Shown one piece after another: positions 42,601-53,462 of a stretch of DNA of 64,000 nt (positions are counted from its first letter, which is position 1; each line of letters starts with the position of its first letter). Made by a program: the position numbers and the translations under genes. The notes beneath the pieces are model-generated. The model ran no database searches and was not told the DNA's origin. It saw only the letters and a list, made by a program, of their open reading frames with translations. The DNA comes from Prochilodus magdalenae (lineage: Eukaryota > Chordata > Actinopteri > Characiformes > Prochilodontidae). The stretch spans positions 62,001 to 126,000 of the forward strand of contig JAMWET010006933.1 in NCBI GenBank assembly GCA_024036415.1, read 5' to 3'.

Positions 42601-45555
42601 TAGGAAAAGATCCAGGGTGCTGAGATAGTCTCCAGGACCCCCTCCCCGTCCCTCCCTTCTAATGAAATTATTATGTAATGGGCAGCTGTTAAATTCAAAT
42701 TATGTAGAGAACCAAAAGTGACAAAAAATAAAGATATCCCATAAAATGTTTTATTTTTTACACAGCACCAATATAATGATGAAATGATATGGGTCCTGGA
42801 ACATGAATATACTAACATTATTCTTTACATTTAATCCTACCAATTGACTTTTTTTCCAAACAAGGATACCACCAAACTTGAAGTCCGCCATCTACTGCAG
42901 TGCCATTGCGTCTGGAGATGAGGATGATTGGGATTTTGCATGGGGACAGTACGAAGAAGCCACAATTGCCACAGAGAAAGACAAACTGAGATATGCACTC
43001 TCCTGTACCAAGAAGATATGGCTCCTAAACAGGTAGAAGCATTAGCAATTTCTCCTAGCCATCGATGTAAGCAGGCTCTAAGCTCTGCAGTGTCACTTAT
43101 TCAGTTTGCTTATGATTTCACATTCATCCCCACCCAGATACCTTGAGTATACTCTAGACCCTCAAAAGATAAGGAAGATGGACACGTTCTCTACCATAAA
43201 CCACATTGCCAAAAACGTAGCTGGACAAGCTCTCGCCTGGGATTTCATCCGAGCCCACTGGGCCCAACTAAGCCAAGAGTAAGTCAAGGGGTTGTTTTGT
43301 TGATGAACTGCACTGCTGAATGAGACAAGTCACGTAATCATTTCAACAAATGAAAACAATTAAGATTCCAGGGTTTCGACTGTTTTTCAAGAGGTCATGA
43401 ATTATATAAAGGGTACCAAAGATCATGTGCAATTCAGGGTTCAAAGGTTGGGTTTGGCAGTTAATTATGAGCCCTTAATGACTGTATGTAATTTGTCCCC
43501 TGGTTGTTAAGCAATATAATTTTACATTCCCAGTACACTTGACTAACTCTCATTTCCTTGCAACAGCTATGTAGGCGGGCTCATGTCTGCTGGCAGCTTG
43601 ATTGACCAAGTGACGGAAAGGTTCTCCACAGACTTTGAGCTCCAACAGGTGATCTTCCCATAAACCTCTTAATTTGCAGCCAGCTCAGGGCACCTATGTA
43701 GTCTGTCTCACTTTCTCAGGCTCCATTTAGTAGCTTATGTAAAACATTTTAGATGCTGCAAACTGTGTTTAGACGTTTAGCTCTTTTAACTTTATGGTAC
43801 TCACTCTCATAATTACATATTAGCAGTCACTACATAACCAAAACCAGGTACATGTCACAACCAGTGGCCAAACTGTAGATACATGGTCTGTGGGTTCAAA
43901 CAGTGAGGGCCAGGCAGGGGAAGCTTGGTTATGCAGCTGTATTCTTTGGCTTTTTAGGAGCAGTATGAAAAGCTTTAAAATCCCACTTTTATTATACAAC
44001 AGTGGAAAACACCTAAAAGCTGCCTACACAGAGACTTTGAAACACATGCCTAAGCATGGAATAACAATGTACACTATATTGCCAAAAGTATTCATTCACC
44101 CATCCAATCTGGTGTTCCAATCACTTTGATGGCCTCGGGTGTATAAAACCAGGCACCTAAGCATGCAGACTACTTCAACAAACATTGAAGCTCATTGGAG
44201 CTCAGTGAATTCCAGCGTGGTACCGTGATAAGATGCCACCTGTGCAACAAGTCCAGTAGTGATATTTCCTTAATACTAAATATTCCACAGTCAGCGTCTG
44301 ACCTTAACCCAATAAAACACCTTTGAGATAAATTAGAGCAGAGATGGTGAGCCAGGCCTTCTCATTCAACATCAGTGTCTGACCTCACAAATGTGCTTCT
44401 GGAAGAATGGTCAAAAATTCCCATAAGCACATTCCTATACCTTGTGAAAAGACTCTCCAGATGAGTTGAAGCAGTTATAGTTGCAAAGTGTGGGCCATCA
44501 TATTCAGCCCTATGGATTATAGAGCCTTATGGTCACTCAAGTTGATATACGTGTGACGGCACGTATATCAACTTGTGTTGTGTGTTTTGCTTTATAAATA
44601 TATTATTTAATGTTTATGCATGTGTCATAAAGTTATTGTTTTATAGCCTTCTAATAAAGCGGGCCCTACCCTAGGTTCTCCACAGAATTTAATATACGTT
44701 AGCTTAGGTGACTTTTTTAAAGAATTCTTCAGATTTTTAAACACTGCATGAATAGGTCATTGAGATGTACACAAAGTAATTCTTGGAGGGGTTTGATGTG
44801 AAATGGTTTAGGGTAGAGGTATGTACTGATTCGGTGGTAAGTGTGTTGTGATGTCTCCAGCTCAAATACAGCCATTTTATTTACAGTCCAAAACCACCAG
44901 CGAACCTACAGGTCTAAATGTGGAGTTTTTTTTGGGCACTAGATGGCTTTGAAAAGTTTTAAGCCACAATCTTAATCTTAAAACTATTGTCAAACAGGCG
45001 TTCGTGCATCGGGTAATTTGTAACCATTCCATGCTATTACATTCTGTGAGGGAGCTTTAAAATTTCGGGTCTGTGAACAATTGAGAGTCTGTAATTTTGC
45101 CTAGAACAGAGCATTTTTTATCAAATCACTCTTAATGACTTTGTTTGCGTCGTAATCACATCCTTTTGCCTAATTTTTTGACAACATCAGTGGAATTCTC
45201 CGTTATCAACGTAATCCAAAGCAGAGCAGGTTGCTCCTGTAAACAAGTAAAAAATGAACCTGCAGAGAGGTGGGATGGAGGACAGTAAGGTTTTAGTTGG
45301 TTGCCATAGATCTCTTGTACTGTGTACTGTAATAATATTGTTTCCGGCCTAGGACATATGAGCTCATCCATGCTTCTCTTAATTGTCCCTATCCAGCTGA
45401 AGCAGTTCCAAAGAGACTATGATGAAGATGGCATGGGGCCGGCCACGCGAGTTTTGGAACAGGCTATCGAGAGGACTGAGGCCAATATTCAGTGGGTGAA
45501 GAAAAACAAAGAGACTGTGTTGAACTGGTTCCGACAAGAGTCACAGGATCACTGA
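33609..45555 (+). CDS. anpep: aminopeptidase N (M1 family, membrane ectopeptidase)
   Basis: Aminopeptidase N removes neutral N-terminal residues from peptides at the cell surface. Twenty exons: 33609-34201, 34822-34961, 35228-35367, 36589-36706, 36820-36974, 37164-37277, 37772-37915, 38036-38101, 39459-39524, 39684-39817, 40123-40202, 40291-40424, 40554-40609, 40723-40870, 40966-41054, 41140-41244, 42865-43032, 43138-43278, 43567-43648 and 45397-45555. All phases agree, giving 943 residues (human 967). A short cytosolic tail and one signal-anchor helix (about residues 10-33) come first, then a Pro/Thr-rich stalk. GAMEN is at 341-345. The zinc site HELAH is at 377-381 with Glu400 in NLWLNEG; Tyr466 in TYSKGAAVL is the expected catalytic tyrosine. 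The M1 C-terminal domain ends [16 protein letters not shown]. An acidic DEEEDR stretch at the exon 1 end has no counterpart that I recall. Fish have more than one anpep paralogue; which one this is was not resolved. Confidence 0.95.
34202..36588 (+). other. anpep introns 1-3
   Basis: Intron 1 (34202-34821) and intron 2 (34962-35227) hold nothing definite. Intron 3 (35368-36588) contains a tRNA-derived SINE at 35701-35921. Confidence 0.75.
35701..35921 (-). repeat. tRNA-derived SINE, copy 1
   Basis: On the minus strand it starts with a tRNA-like A box (TGGTGTAGCTTAGCGGACAC) and a B box (GGGGTTCGAATCCC). It ends in TGTAAGTTGCTCTGGGTAAG, then AGCGTCAGCTAAATGCC and an AAATG tail. The tail resembles the conserved end shared by several fish SINEs. 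A related copy lies at 61302-61506. Confidence 0.8.
38102..39458 (+). other. anpep intron 8
   Basis: A 1.36-kb intron. Its second half is a decayed Tc1-like element in antisense orientation (38880-39345). Confidence 0.75.
38880..39345 (-). pseudogene. Tc1-like transposase relic, antisense in anpep intron 8
   Basis: Short nucleotide blocks match the antisense of a fish Tc1 transposase: GGGGGCCAGTCAAG near 39032, CTCTAAAATGTC near 39220, CACTGGAGCTAAGGTGCCT at 39247-39265, and CCACCAAACTTCACAGTTGG at 39303-39322. No open frame survives. Assignment rests on remembered consensus sequence. Confidence 0.6.
41245..42864 (+). other. anpep intron 16
   Basis: A 1.6-kb intron. A GGTTCTTCAGTAATAGTAG motif at 41598-41616 recurs with one extra base at 41787-41806. 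A poly-C run lies near 42107-42119. No gene was seen. Confidence 0.65.
44072..44575 (+). mobile_element. internally deleted Tc1/mariner element
   Basis: The left end reads CACTATATTGCCAAAAGTATTC after TA, a widespread fish Tc1 terminus. The start of a transposase region follows (GAGCTCAGTGAATTCCAGCG, 44199-44218). Near 44291-44297 the sequence jumps to the 3' part of the gene (CACCTTTGAGATAAATTAGAGC, then CTTCTGGAAGAATGGTCAAAA at 44395-44415). Most of the DDE core is missing. The expected right terminus is replaced by a hairpin at 44538-44575. Confidence 0.75.
44538..44575. repeat. perfect 16-bp hairpin at the end of a Tc1 relic
   Basis: CAAGTTGATATACGTG, the loop TGACGG, then CACGTATATCAACTTG. 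Arms are perfectly complementary. Confidence 0.9.
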
Positions 45556-46144
45556 GTGTTTGCAGATCTGCATAACCCCGAGCATGCACATCAGAACCAG
45601 CGTAACACAGAACAGATGTAGAGCCATCATCCTGACAACATCCTGCCTTTTGCAATGCTTTTGTTATTTTTCGCCCTCAACCACCAAAGGCTCGGTTTCA
45701 TAAGGGAATCTCGTTATGTCGAATGCAAAAGATAGAATACATGCCTTTTTGAAAATGACTGCAATATAATGGAAAATCCAACTGCTTAAGAATACTATAA
45801 TCATTTCGACAAATACAGATTTTACAATTTGCCAGGATATAAAAAACATGTTGGATGCATATTCATGGTGCATCTACGAATCGAGGTTTAATTCATCTGA
45901 GAATTCAGTGTTTATCACTAAAACTTGTTTACACCTATGAAATGCCACTTACTCAGGCATGTTAAGCACTTTTTCTTTTTGAAATGCCGTGTATTTAACA
46001 ACTTGTAATAGTTGTGTGTTTTGCAAATATAGAGATTTATATAATTGATATATAGAATATATTTCATATATAAAATCTATTTTTTCTGAAGTAAAGAGAA
46101 ATAACTTTCTGAATCATTTTTTGTTTTTTAGAGTCCCTTTTTCT

Positions 46145-46160
46145 AATAAAGCCTAATAAA
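46145..46160 (+). terminator. anpep poly(A) signals
   Basis: Two AATAAA hexamers in the sense strand at 46145-46150 and 46155-46160, about 590 nt past the stop codon. Confidence 0.6.
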
Positions 46161-46432
46161 TTATAAAACTGCAGCATTATCTGGTATAAGACTGGCTTTA
46201 AATCGAGTTCTACCGCAATAAGACGCTTGGTAAACAGAGATCATGTTATTATTATGTTAAAATAAGACTTCACATGAGAGTAGGTATATCAACAGAGATA
46301 AGAAAATATTTTTTACTTAAGGCCTTGACTCATATAAAGCTAAACGATTTCATGAAATGATAACATTTTACACAGTCCGAATACAAAACCCAACACACAG
46401 ACATAAAACTGCAATTATGAATAAAAATGCCT

Positions 46433-46438
46433 TTTATT
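46433..46438 (-). terminator. arpin poly(A) signal
   Basis: TTTATT on the plus strand reads AATAAA on the minus strand, about 110 nt past the arpin stop codon. Confidence 0.6.
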
Positions 46439-46549
46439 ACTGTACATATCAAAAGTTCATGTGAATACGTCTTCATACTTAAAGTGTGCACAAGTATTAT
46501 TCAGGGAAATACTCTTCCACCCTTCTTCAAGTCTTTTTCTGTGTGCTCG

Positions 46550-49500
46550 TCAGTCATCCTGAAAAGAACACAACATTATGTGAGATCACAGAGGCTGAAG
46601 TGGAACCTCATATTCACTTTGCATTTAGAAATTTAACACCTTTAAAGTGATTTACTTAGTCTACGGGTTTCTTGACATTAATTAAAGACCACTTCCAAGA
46701 ATTGTCTTTATTCCCCCCTGATATTGTTGGGAGTTGTGATGTTGTTGGGAGTGGGCTTTACACATACTCTAACTATTATCACCATATTATGGATAATACA
46801 ACCTTTATTAGAGACTGAATTATTAGCTCAGTGGTTATTCTTTAAAAATAATAATAATTTTATCCACAATTGTTAGATATACAGATGTACAATATTTTAG
46901 AATGAACCCTCATTTATTTCTTACAGTACTTTTTCCTCACAGAATTTACAAAAAAGTCTTATGCAAAAAATTGAATGTCCTCATGTTCTAAAATAAAAAT
47001 AAGAGAACACAGGACATACGTCTGTACACTGTAATGCACAGTTATTAAAATCATATGCTGAATTTAACGGATGCCTGTAAAAAGAATTAAAGAACACTTC
47101 AAAAAAGCATGTAATGTGAGCAGAAGTCCCCGTGTGTTAGGGTTGAAGGCAATACACTGCTTTTCTTTGGTGGCTCCTACAGGAAATAGGAAGCCATCAT
47201 CTTACCCACTCTTCGTCCTCAGCTCCTTCACCCTGTGCTGCTGCTTTCATTTCACTCTGCGTATCTGATTTGTTGGCCATTATTTTGTCCGTCCATGATG
47301 CTCCAGTCTTCTCATCTCCTGCAAAATTGCACTTTGTCACTGTGCCGGCATCCAACTTGGCCAAGGAGACTTAAATACAAATACAAAAAACAAAGGATTC
47401 AAGTGACATGTACAGTCCAGGCAGATCGTACCTTTTTATAAACAGAGGTATGACAATGCATCGGTGCATCGTGATGCACTGATGTGAAGGTGGCAGTTCA
47501 GCCGCACCTATGTTGTATATATTTTTGTATATACAAACTAAAGTCTTTTTTTCAATATTTACATATATTACCTTACTTATTAGCCATGTTCCCTTAGTGA
47601 GAATAAAATTATCAGGCTCTTTCAAAAACAAAAAAGCTTGATGTATAGTTTGTACTGTCTATATTTCACTACTGTGCAAATAATCCAATTTCAACCCTAT
47701 AGGATTTCCAATGTTAGACATTTATATAAGCTACTTTTGACAAGTTCCAGCTACAACACTGACATCTGAGGCTCATAAAACAACCATATATTATTATATA
47801 CAATACACATTATTATAGTACGTATTACATATAACATATAATAATCCTTACTTTGCATCATTAAGAACTGTGATAATAGAGCAGACCAACTTACATTACA
47901 CACATGTGCTGGTATTATGTGTATGTATTGGTGGCATGTGTAAAACATGTAAAAAAGCTATTAGCATAACAACCTTGCATTATCATAAGAAACTTTTTCA
48001 AGAAAAATAAATACTGTATTTGTGTAGCCTATACTGCCTACACCGAAAAGAAGAAAATGTACTTGTTACTGTGCAGACGTTTTTAATATTATACGCACTT
48101 ATCTGGGCAGTAAGGATGTGTTTTGTCTGTAAAAGCCTATATATAGAAAACACTATTCAGGTTTTTAACAGTTTAGAGTTATGATATAGGCATAGTCATT
48201 TGTATTCCATTATTTGATTTGCACTATAATGAATGGAGCTTTGTAATGTTGTATATAGTAATGTGCACTTTGTAATGTGGTATAAGAAAATATAAACATA
48301 AAGAAATATGTGTCAGAGACACTGTTTAAATAGAAAACAGAAATATTATTCATTATTCAGTATTAATTTGGTGTAATAGGTGTGCGCTTTTTTTAAAAGG
48401 AGATAAGACTTAATACTGAGTGAAACCTGTATTACCACTGTTACGGTTAAACCCAGCTTTGGCTCTGGAGTAGGCCCTACACCGCACCTTTGAGTGTCCT
48501 GCTGATATAATGCATTACTCAGATTAGTTAGTTAGGTTTAGTTAGGGGTTAGTTTTATATGAGTATGTGGACTTGTGTCATTTTTAATCAGTGCTTTGCA
48601 GTGAAGAAGGAGTTTAAGCATGAAGGCATTTACTTGTCTTGTCTGTGACTAAACTGTAAAAACATACTGTCCTTAGTACATCTCAGAACCCTTTACTTCC
48701 TTTATGAAGGCTAGGTAGATGGTCAGGGTACTAAGTAAAGGTGGAATAAACAGTTTGACACATTTTCTACTTGTTTCTGGAGTAAACATTACAGATATCT
48801 TGCTTTAAGTTGGCATTACCACATCTCTTCATGGAAAACCAATCCCATCCGAATACCTAACATTCCTACTTCAGCTCAGGGATGGCTGATGAATTAAATT
48901 AGGTTTGTTTGAGCATAAAAACACTATAATGTACCACTGTGCTTAGTAATTACAATATCACACAAGCAGTTTGACATCAACACCACATTATCTGTGTACA
49001 GCTATGCAGATGTGAGTTCTGACTTACAGATAAAAGGACTGTCTCCTTTGGTCTTCAGGCGGATATCTTGCCCCAGCTCCAGCTCTACCTTATCCATCTC
49101 AGCCTCCAGGATCCAGAAGGCAAAAGCCTTGCTGGGGCAGAGTTTCTCCGTCATCCTAATGAGCTCTTTCTTGTTTACTATGTCCTTCAGCTGGTCTTCA
49201 GTAAGACGATCTGACTCGCCTTTGGCTTCCGTTTCTGTTTGGTTAGCATATGCACAAAGGCAAGACTGTTTTTAGCTCTGCTCATTTGGTAACCTAATTT
49301 CATTAGCCGTATAATTATTTTGTTAATTCTTTGTAAACCACTCAAGCAATTTAAGTACTTACTGTAAGATGACATAAGATAACCTGTATTGACCTTCTTG
49401 GTTTCACTGAAATTGGGCTCTATCTCATTTCCCTTGGCATCATACTTCCTGCAGTGGATTCGGTTTGGCTTGATGTACAAAACAGTATAGCGCTCCTGCA

Positions 49501-50937
49501 ATAAAAGCATATGAGAGAAAAGTGCCTTCATGCACTCAAAATCCTTATATGAGGGTAACATAAGCAGACAAACTGAGCTAAATACACTAACTCACTAACG
49601 AATGGTTTTCTTTCAGTCTCACAGCTGTTTAGTCTTAATCATGTGACTTCTCATTGAATTGTGCATGTGTGGAAGCATTCTTACTTTTACCATTAGACAC
49701 AGCCATAAGTGCTACTGCCAAATTGTCATGATTCAACTTTACCAAGCATCATCTCCGATCACGGTCATTTCACATTTGTTTCTGAGCACATTTCTTCCGT
49801 GACACTGACAGTTCTCTGCTGTCCTTCCAGGTTTTAATATGTGCTGGACGGTTCTTAACCCAACATCTTTTCCACACTACTCACTGCACCAGCTAAGGTT
49901 AAAAGAACTGAAGCAGCTGAAACATATTATTCACTACAGTAGCTATACAATACAATTCCTCCTACTCATTTGCTTATTTAAATCCAAACTGTGTCATCTT
50001 TGGCCAGGCAGTGTACGTGTAGTGAGAGCAGGTTATAGATAAATGTGTATAACTGAACATAGAATGTAATCTGAAAAGCACTTTAAAGAAGATTATTGTG
50101 GAAAAACACATTTTCTTTTAAATTAATGAGCTTGGTGTTGTATGTAAAATTCAGTCTGCCTGTCCATACAATCCATATACAGAATCTGTATCTGAAAGAT
50201 GGAGTCTGTTTTTAATGAATTATTTGAATGATGTTAGGAAATCCAGCGTATATACATATATCTGCCTAACCAGCCTGTCTTAGCCGAGCCGGCTGAAGTT
50301 ATAGGGAGTGTTTCAGTCTGGACTACTGTGATGCAGCCCCCAGTGTAACAGATAAGGCCAGCAATCAGTGCAGAGGCAATGGCCATTCACATACACCTTA
50401 AAGTCAGAATAACACAAACAGTCTGTTTAATTCTAAACTATACAATTAGGCTGGACAAGACATTATGATTCGACTCTTTGGGTACATACACTTACACCTA
50501 CATCAAAAGTGGAATAGAATACAACACAAATGCCCTTTGTTATTATTGTCAGCATTGTGTAGAAATTTGATTGTTCAGAGGTAAACACGGGCCTCAGCCC
50601 TTTACCTTTTTACTGTTGATGTCTGTGACTGCATGGCGGGACACATCCATAAAAGTCCCCTCCAGAATCACCCCAGCGCCTCTGAAACGTATTTATCACA
50701 TTTACACGGACTAATATAGAGCAGAAAACAGCCATGGTGTGTGAAATGGTGCAGATGAGGTGTTGTACTAGCTCGCCTGTGACGCCCACCTCTCTCTCTT
50801 TCTCTTTGTAATGAAAAGCAGGGAAACAGCGATTAAAATGACTACCTCTGATAGAGAGACGGGTCCCAGGCAGAGGAAAGCTTTTCGGTATGGACTGGTT
50901 TATTCTGTAACGCTGTGTTATCGTAGATCCGACTCAT
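46550..50937 (-). CDS. arpin: arpin, Arp2/3 complex inhibitor
   Basis: Arpin inhibits the Arp2/3 actin nucleator at lamellipodia and makes cells steer. Coding exons: 50937-50846, 50681-50606, 49495-49363, 49234-49028, 47369-47206 and 46558-46550. Phases agree and the product is 226 residues, the length I recall for human ARPIN. It starts MSRIYDNTALQNKPVHTEKL. Conserved blocks follow: RYTVLYIKPNRIHCRKYDAK, GNEIEPNFSETKKVNTGYLM, SLAKLDAGTVTKCNF and KTGASWTDKIMA. The C-terminal acidic tail EGAEDEEWDD is the Arp2/3-binding A motif. Its last two Asp codons and the stop sit alone in the final exon, joined by the donor GTAAGA at 47205 and the acceptor TTTTCAG ending at 46559. Without that exon the frame would read through the donor to WVR and stop. 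Confidence 0.97.
46559..47205 (-). other. arpin intron 5
   Basis: Between the acidic-tail exons. AT-rich; nothing else was recognised. Confidence 0.75.
47370..49027 (-). other. arpin intron 4
   Basis: 1.66 kb, AT-rich. A near-perfect hairpin (CATCGGTGCATC, GT, GATGCACTGATG) lies at 47459-47484. No gene was recognised. Confidence 0.65.
49496..50605 (-). other. arpin intron 2
   Basis: 1.1 kb with no recognised repeat or gene. Confidence 0.65.
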
Positions 50938-51200
50938 TTTGAGCAGAGGTGTTGATCAATTTCCTGGGGTTAGGAAAACTTTTGGCCACTTCCTGATTTC
51001 GTGTCATCGGGAAGTGCGATCATGATCTGCGACTTGTACGTCATGCGCGCGGTCAGCTCCTGAGGTAGGATGATTTGGAAGTCAGTGAAACAGGGCAGCT
51101 CTGCTGTCCGGTACATTAGATTAGAGCACGAATGATCAGTAATACGTCACGAAATTGCAAATTTCACTTCATTCGTAATTACTCGTCTCATTTCACAAGT
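50938..51200 (-). promoter_or_regulatory. arpin promoter region
   Basis: Sequence upstream of the arpin start codon. A GC-rich core, CGTCATGCGCGCGG at 51038-51051, includes a CRE half-site and a partial NRF1-like match on the minus strand. No TATA box was seen. The start site is not determined. Confidence 0.4.
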
Positions 51201-51350
51201 CCGCGAGTTAAAACTACAAAGAACGTTTTCAGAGTTTTGGATTACATATGGTATTTGATATTCATAATATTCCTTAATAAAACACCCTCCTCAGTCCCAG
51301 CACTTTAGTTTCCTTATTAAACATGTTATACTTTATTTATTTACACCAAC

Positions 51351-51372
51351 ACATACATACATACATACATAC
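51351..51372. repeat. ACAT microsatellite
   Basis: About five and a half tandem copies of ACAT. Confidence 0.85.
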
Positions 51373-52734
51373 AGGGGAGCTTTTCAAACAAACATCTGCA
51401 TTATTATCAACATAAGACACAAATCAAGCAAATGAAGCACTAAACTGTGCGTTTACTGCATGTCCTGTGACTACCTGAACGTCTGAATGAGCAGCATATA
51501 CAATGATTTACATTACTAGACCTAAAATAAAAATGTAAACAACGTCACAAAGGAAAAAAAAGTAAATATTTCATAAGCTATAATGCATATATTTATATGT
51601 AAAACTGCACACATTAAATATATTTTATAATGTAGCCCATTATCATAGGCATAAATGTTACTTTTGTTCCTGAATCACAAGAAACGCTAGTTAGTTGTTT
51701 AGGTCTGTTGTCCTGATGATGATAAATATGTTCATTTTTATGTTAATCAATATGTTAATTTCATCAGCCTATTTCCCGTATATCAGACAGTGAAATCCTT
51801 TGAAATCCTTTGAAATCACTAAAAAACATAATTATCCCCAAATTCATAAATGATCTACTGTCTCTCGTGAATACACTGAATACTGAATTTTTTTGTGGAC
51901 ACCTGAGAAAAAAAAAAAAAAACTCCATCTAATTCAGCAGCTTCAAAGTAGAAATCACAGATTTTTCACATTTTATTATAGTGTAACCTTTACTGCTAAT
52001 GAGCGAGACGCAGCTTTCACACAACTTGTGGTTCTTTTAGTGTTGTTTATCACTGCTATGCAGTACCTAGGCAGAGTCATCTCTAAACCCCAGTTTGTGG
52101 CTACTCCATTATACTGTACATACTACACGAATAAATGAACTTGTAATGATGGTGTGCTAGTCTACAAGTTATGACATACTGTTTTGTATGGTAGTATGTG
52201 ATTTTGGGGTTTTGGACGTGGCATTTCTCTCTCAGCATCTTGTCTGAGTCTCATGGATATCCCGCATCCCGGACTCCTTCCTAAGAGCCCTTATCTATAT
52301 ATCCTTGTGCAATAACTGTTGAAGAACTAATAACCTAAACTAACACGTCAATACCTTTCCTGAGCATGTCAGTGTAAACACAGTAAGTAAGAGTGGTTTG
52401 ATGTGAAATCCACTATTCCTGATTAACTGCATTAGCATTCATGAACCAGACGTCCAAACTGTTATATGCTTCTAAACGCTACCTCACACAAAATAATTAC
52501 ACAAAATGGGTTTCAATATGTGGCCTGAAACCCAATTCATTATTTTGTTAGTTTTCAGTTTTCATTAGTTTTCAGATAATGTTTTGGCCTAAAACATAAG
52601 AGAGAGAGATTTACAGATGGTTTTGGATATTAAATGAAGTGTCTACATTTGTGTTGTAGCCATTGAGACTCCTGGTTCCCATCACTATACAGAAATCCAA
52701 GTCAGTACATTTCTCTAAAACACACCATTTCACA

Positions 52735-52949
52735 TCAAGTCACTTCGACTGCCTTACAATACCTTTGGGATGAGTTGAAGTGCCATTTGTTATCCAGAAA
52801 GAATCATCCAACTCTGATCTCATAAATGCTCTTGTAATTGAATGCAGTCATGAGGTGTAAAGCCTTTCTAGAAGAGCAGAGGCTGTTTCTACAGTAAAGG
52901 GGGACAAACTTCCTATTAATGTCCATGATTTCAGAAGAAACTTTCAAAC
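52735..52949 (+). pseudogene. Tc1-like transposase 3' fragment
   Basis: ACCTTTGGGATGAGTTGAAG at 52762-52781 corresponds to the HLWDEL motif region of Tc1 transposases. ATAAATGCTCTTGTAATTGAATG and TCTAGAAGAGCAGAGGCTG follow in the expected order. The fragment runs straight into the next element. Confidence 0.6.
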
Positions 52950-53462
52950 ATACAGCTTCTAAAATAAATAGGAGACCACTTCAGTTTCTTCTCAAATCAG
53001 CATCTCCACATATACAGCAGGTTCTTAGTGAGGGGCAGAAGTTTCGGGTTTAGGTTTACTACCAGATACAGTGAGCGTCTGGTTCATAAGAACAAGGTCA
53101 AGCAGCAAACACACAGGACAACACAGCTACAGACTAGCAGACGGCAAAAACTAGAATTCTCTACTGAGATTCATGAGTGCCACCTCATTAGAATGTCACT
53201 TAACCACCGTAAGATGATCTCAAGTGACCTACAGAAAGACTAGCGAGCGGCTACTGGGGTGAAATGCACCGCAAGCATGATTCAAAACATTCATAAACAG
53301 ATTTGAAACACAATATTTTATCTGGAATTTGAAAGACGTGTTTTCAGTAGTGTATATAATAAATAAAAACAGCTAATTTTGGTCAAACACAAACCCAGAA
53401 ACTGTAAACCTACAGAAACCGATCATTTTGAGGTGGTCTCTTACATTTTCCCAGAGCTGTAT
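52950..53462. mobile_element. non-autonomous DNA element with imperfect inverted ends
   Basis: The left end reads ATACAGCTTCT then GGAGACCACTTCA; the right end, reverse-complemented, reads ATACAGCTCTG then AGAGACCACCTCA. The ends pair over roughly 35-45 bp with mismatches. The interior has no convincing coding sequence. Superfamily not assigned. Confidence 0.65.

Larger units (their letters stand above)
43649..45396 (+). other. anpep intron 19
   Basis: A 1.7-kb intron before the last coding exon. It contains an internally deleted Tc1-like element (44072-44575) that ends in a perfect hairpin. Confidence 0.75.
45556..46549. other. convergent 3' UTRs of anpep and arpin
   Basis: This lies between the anpep stop (45555) and the arpin stop (46550). 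AT-rich, no other gene. It holds the poly(A) signals of both genes. Confidence 0.7.
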
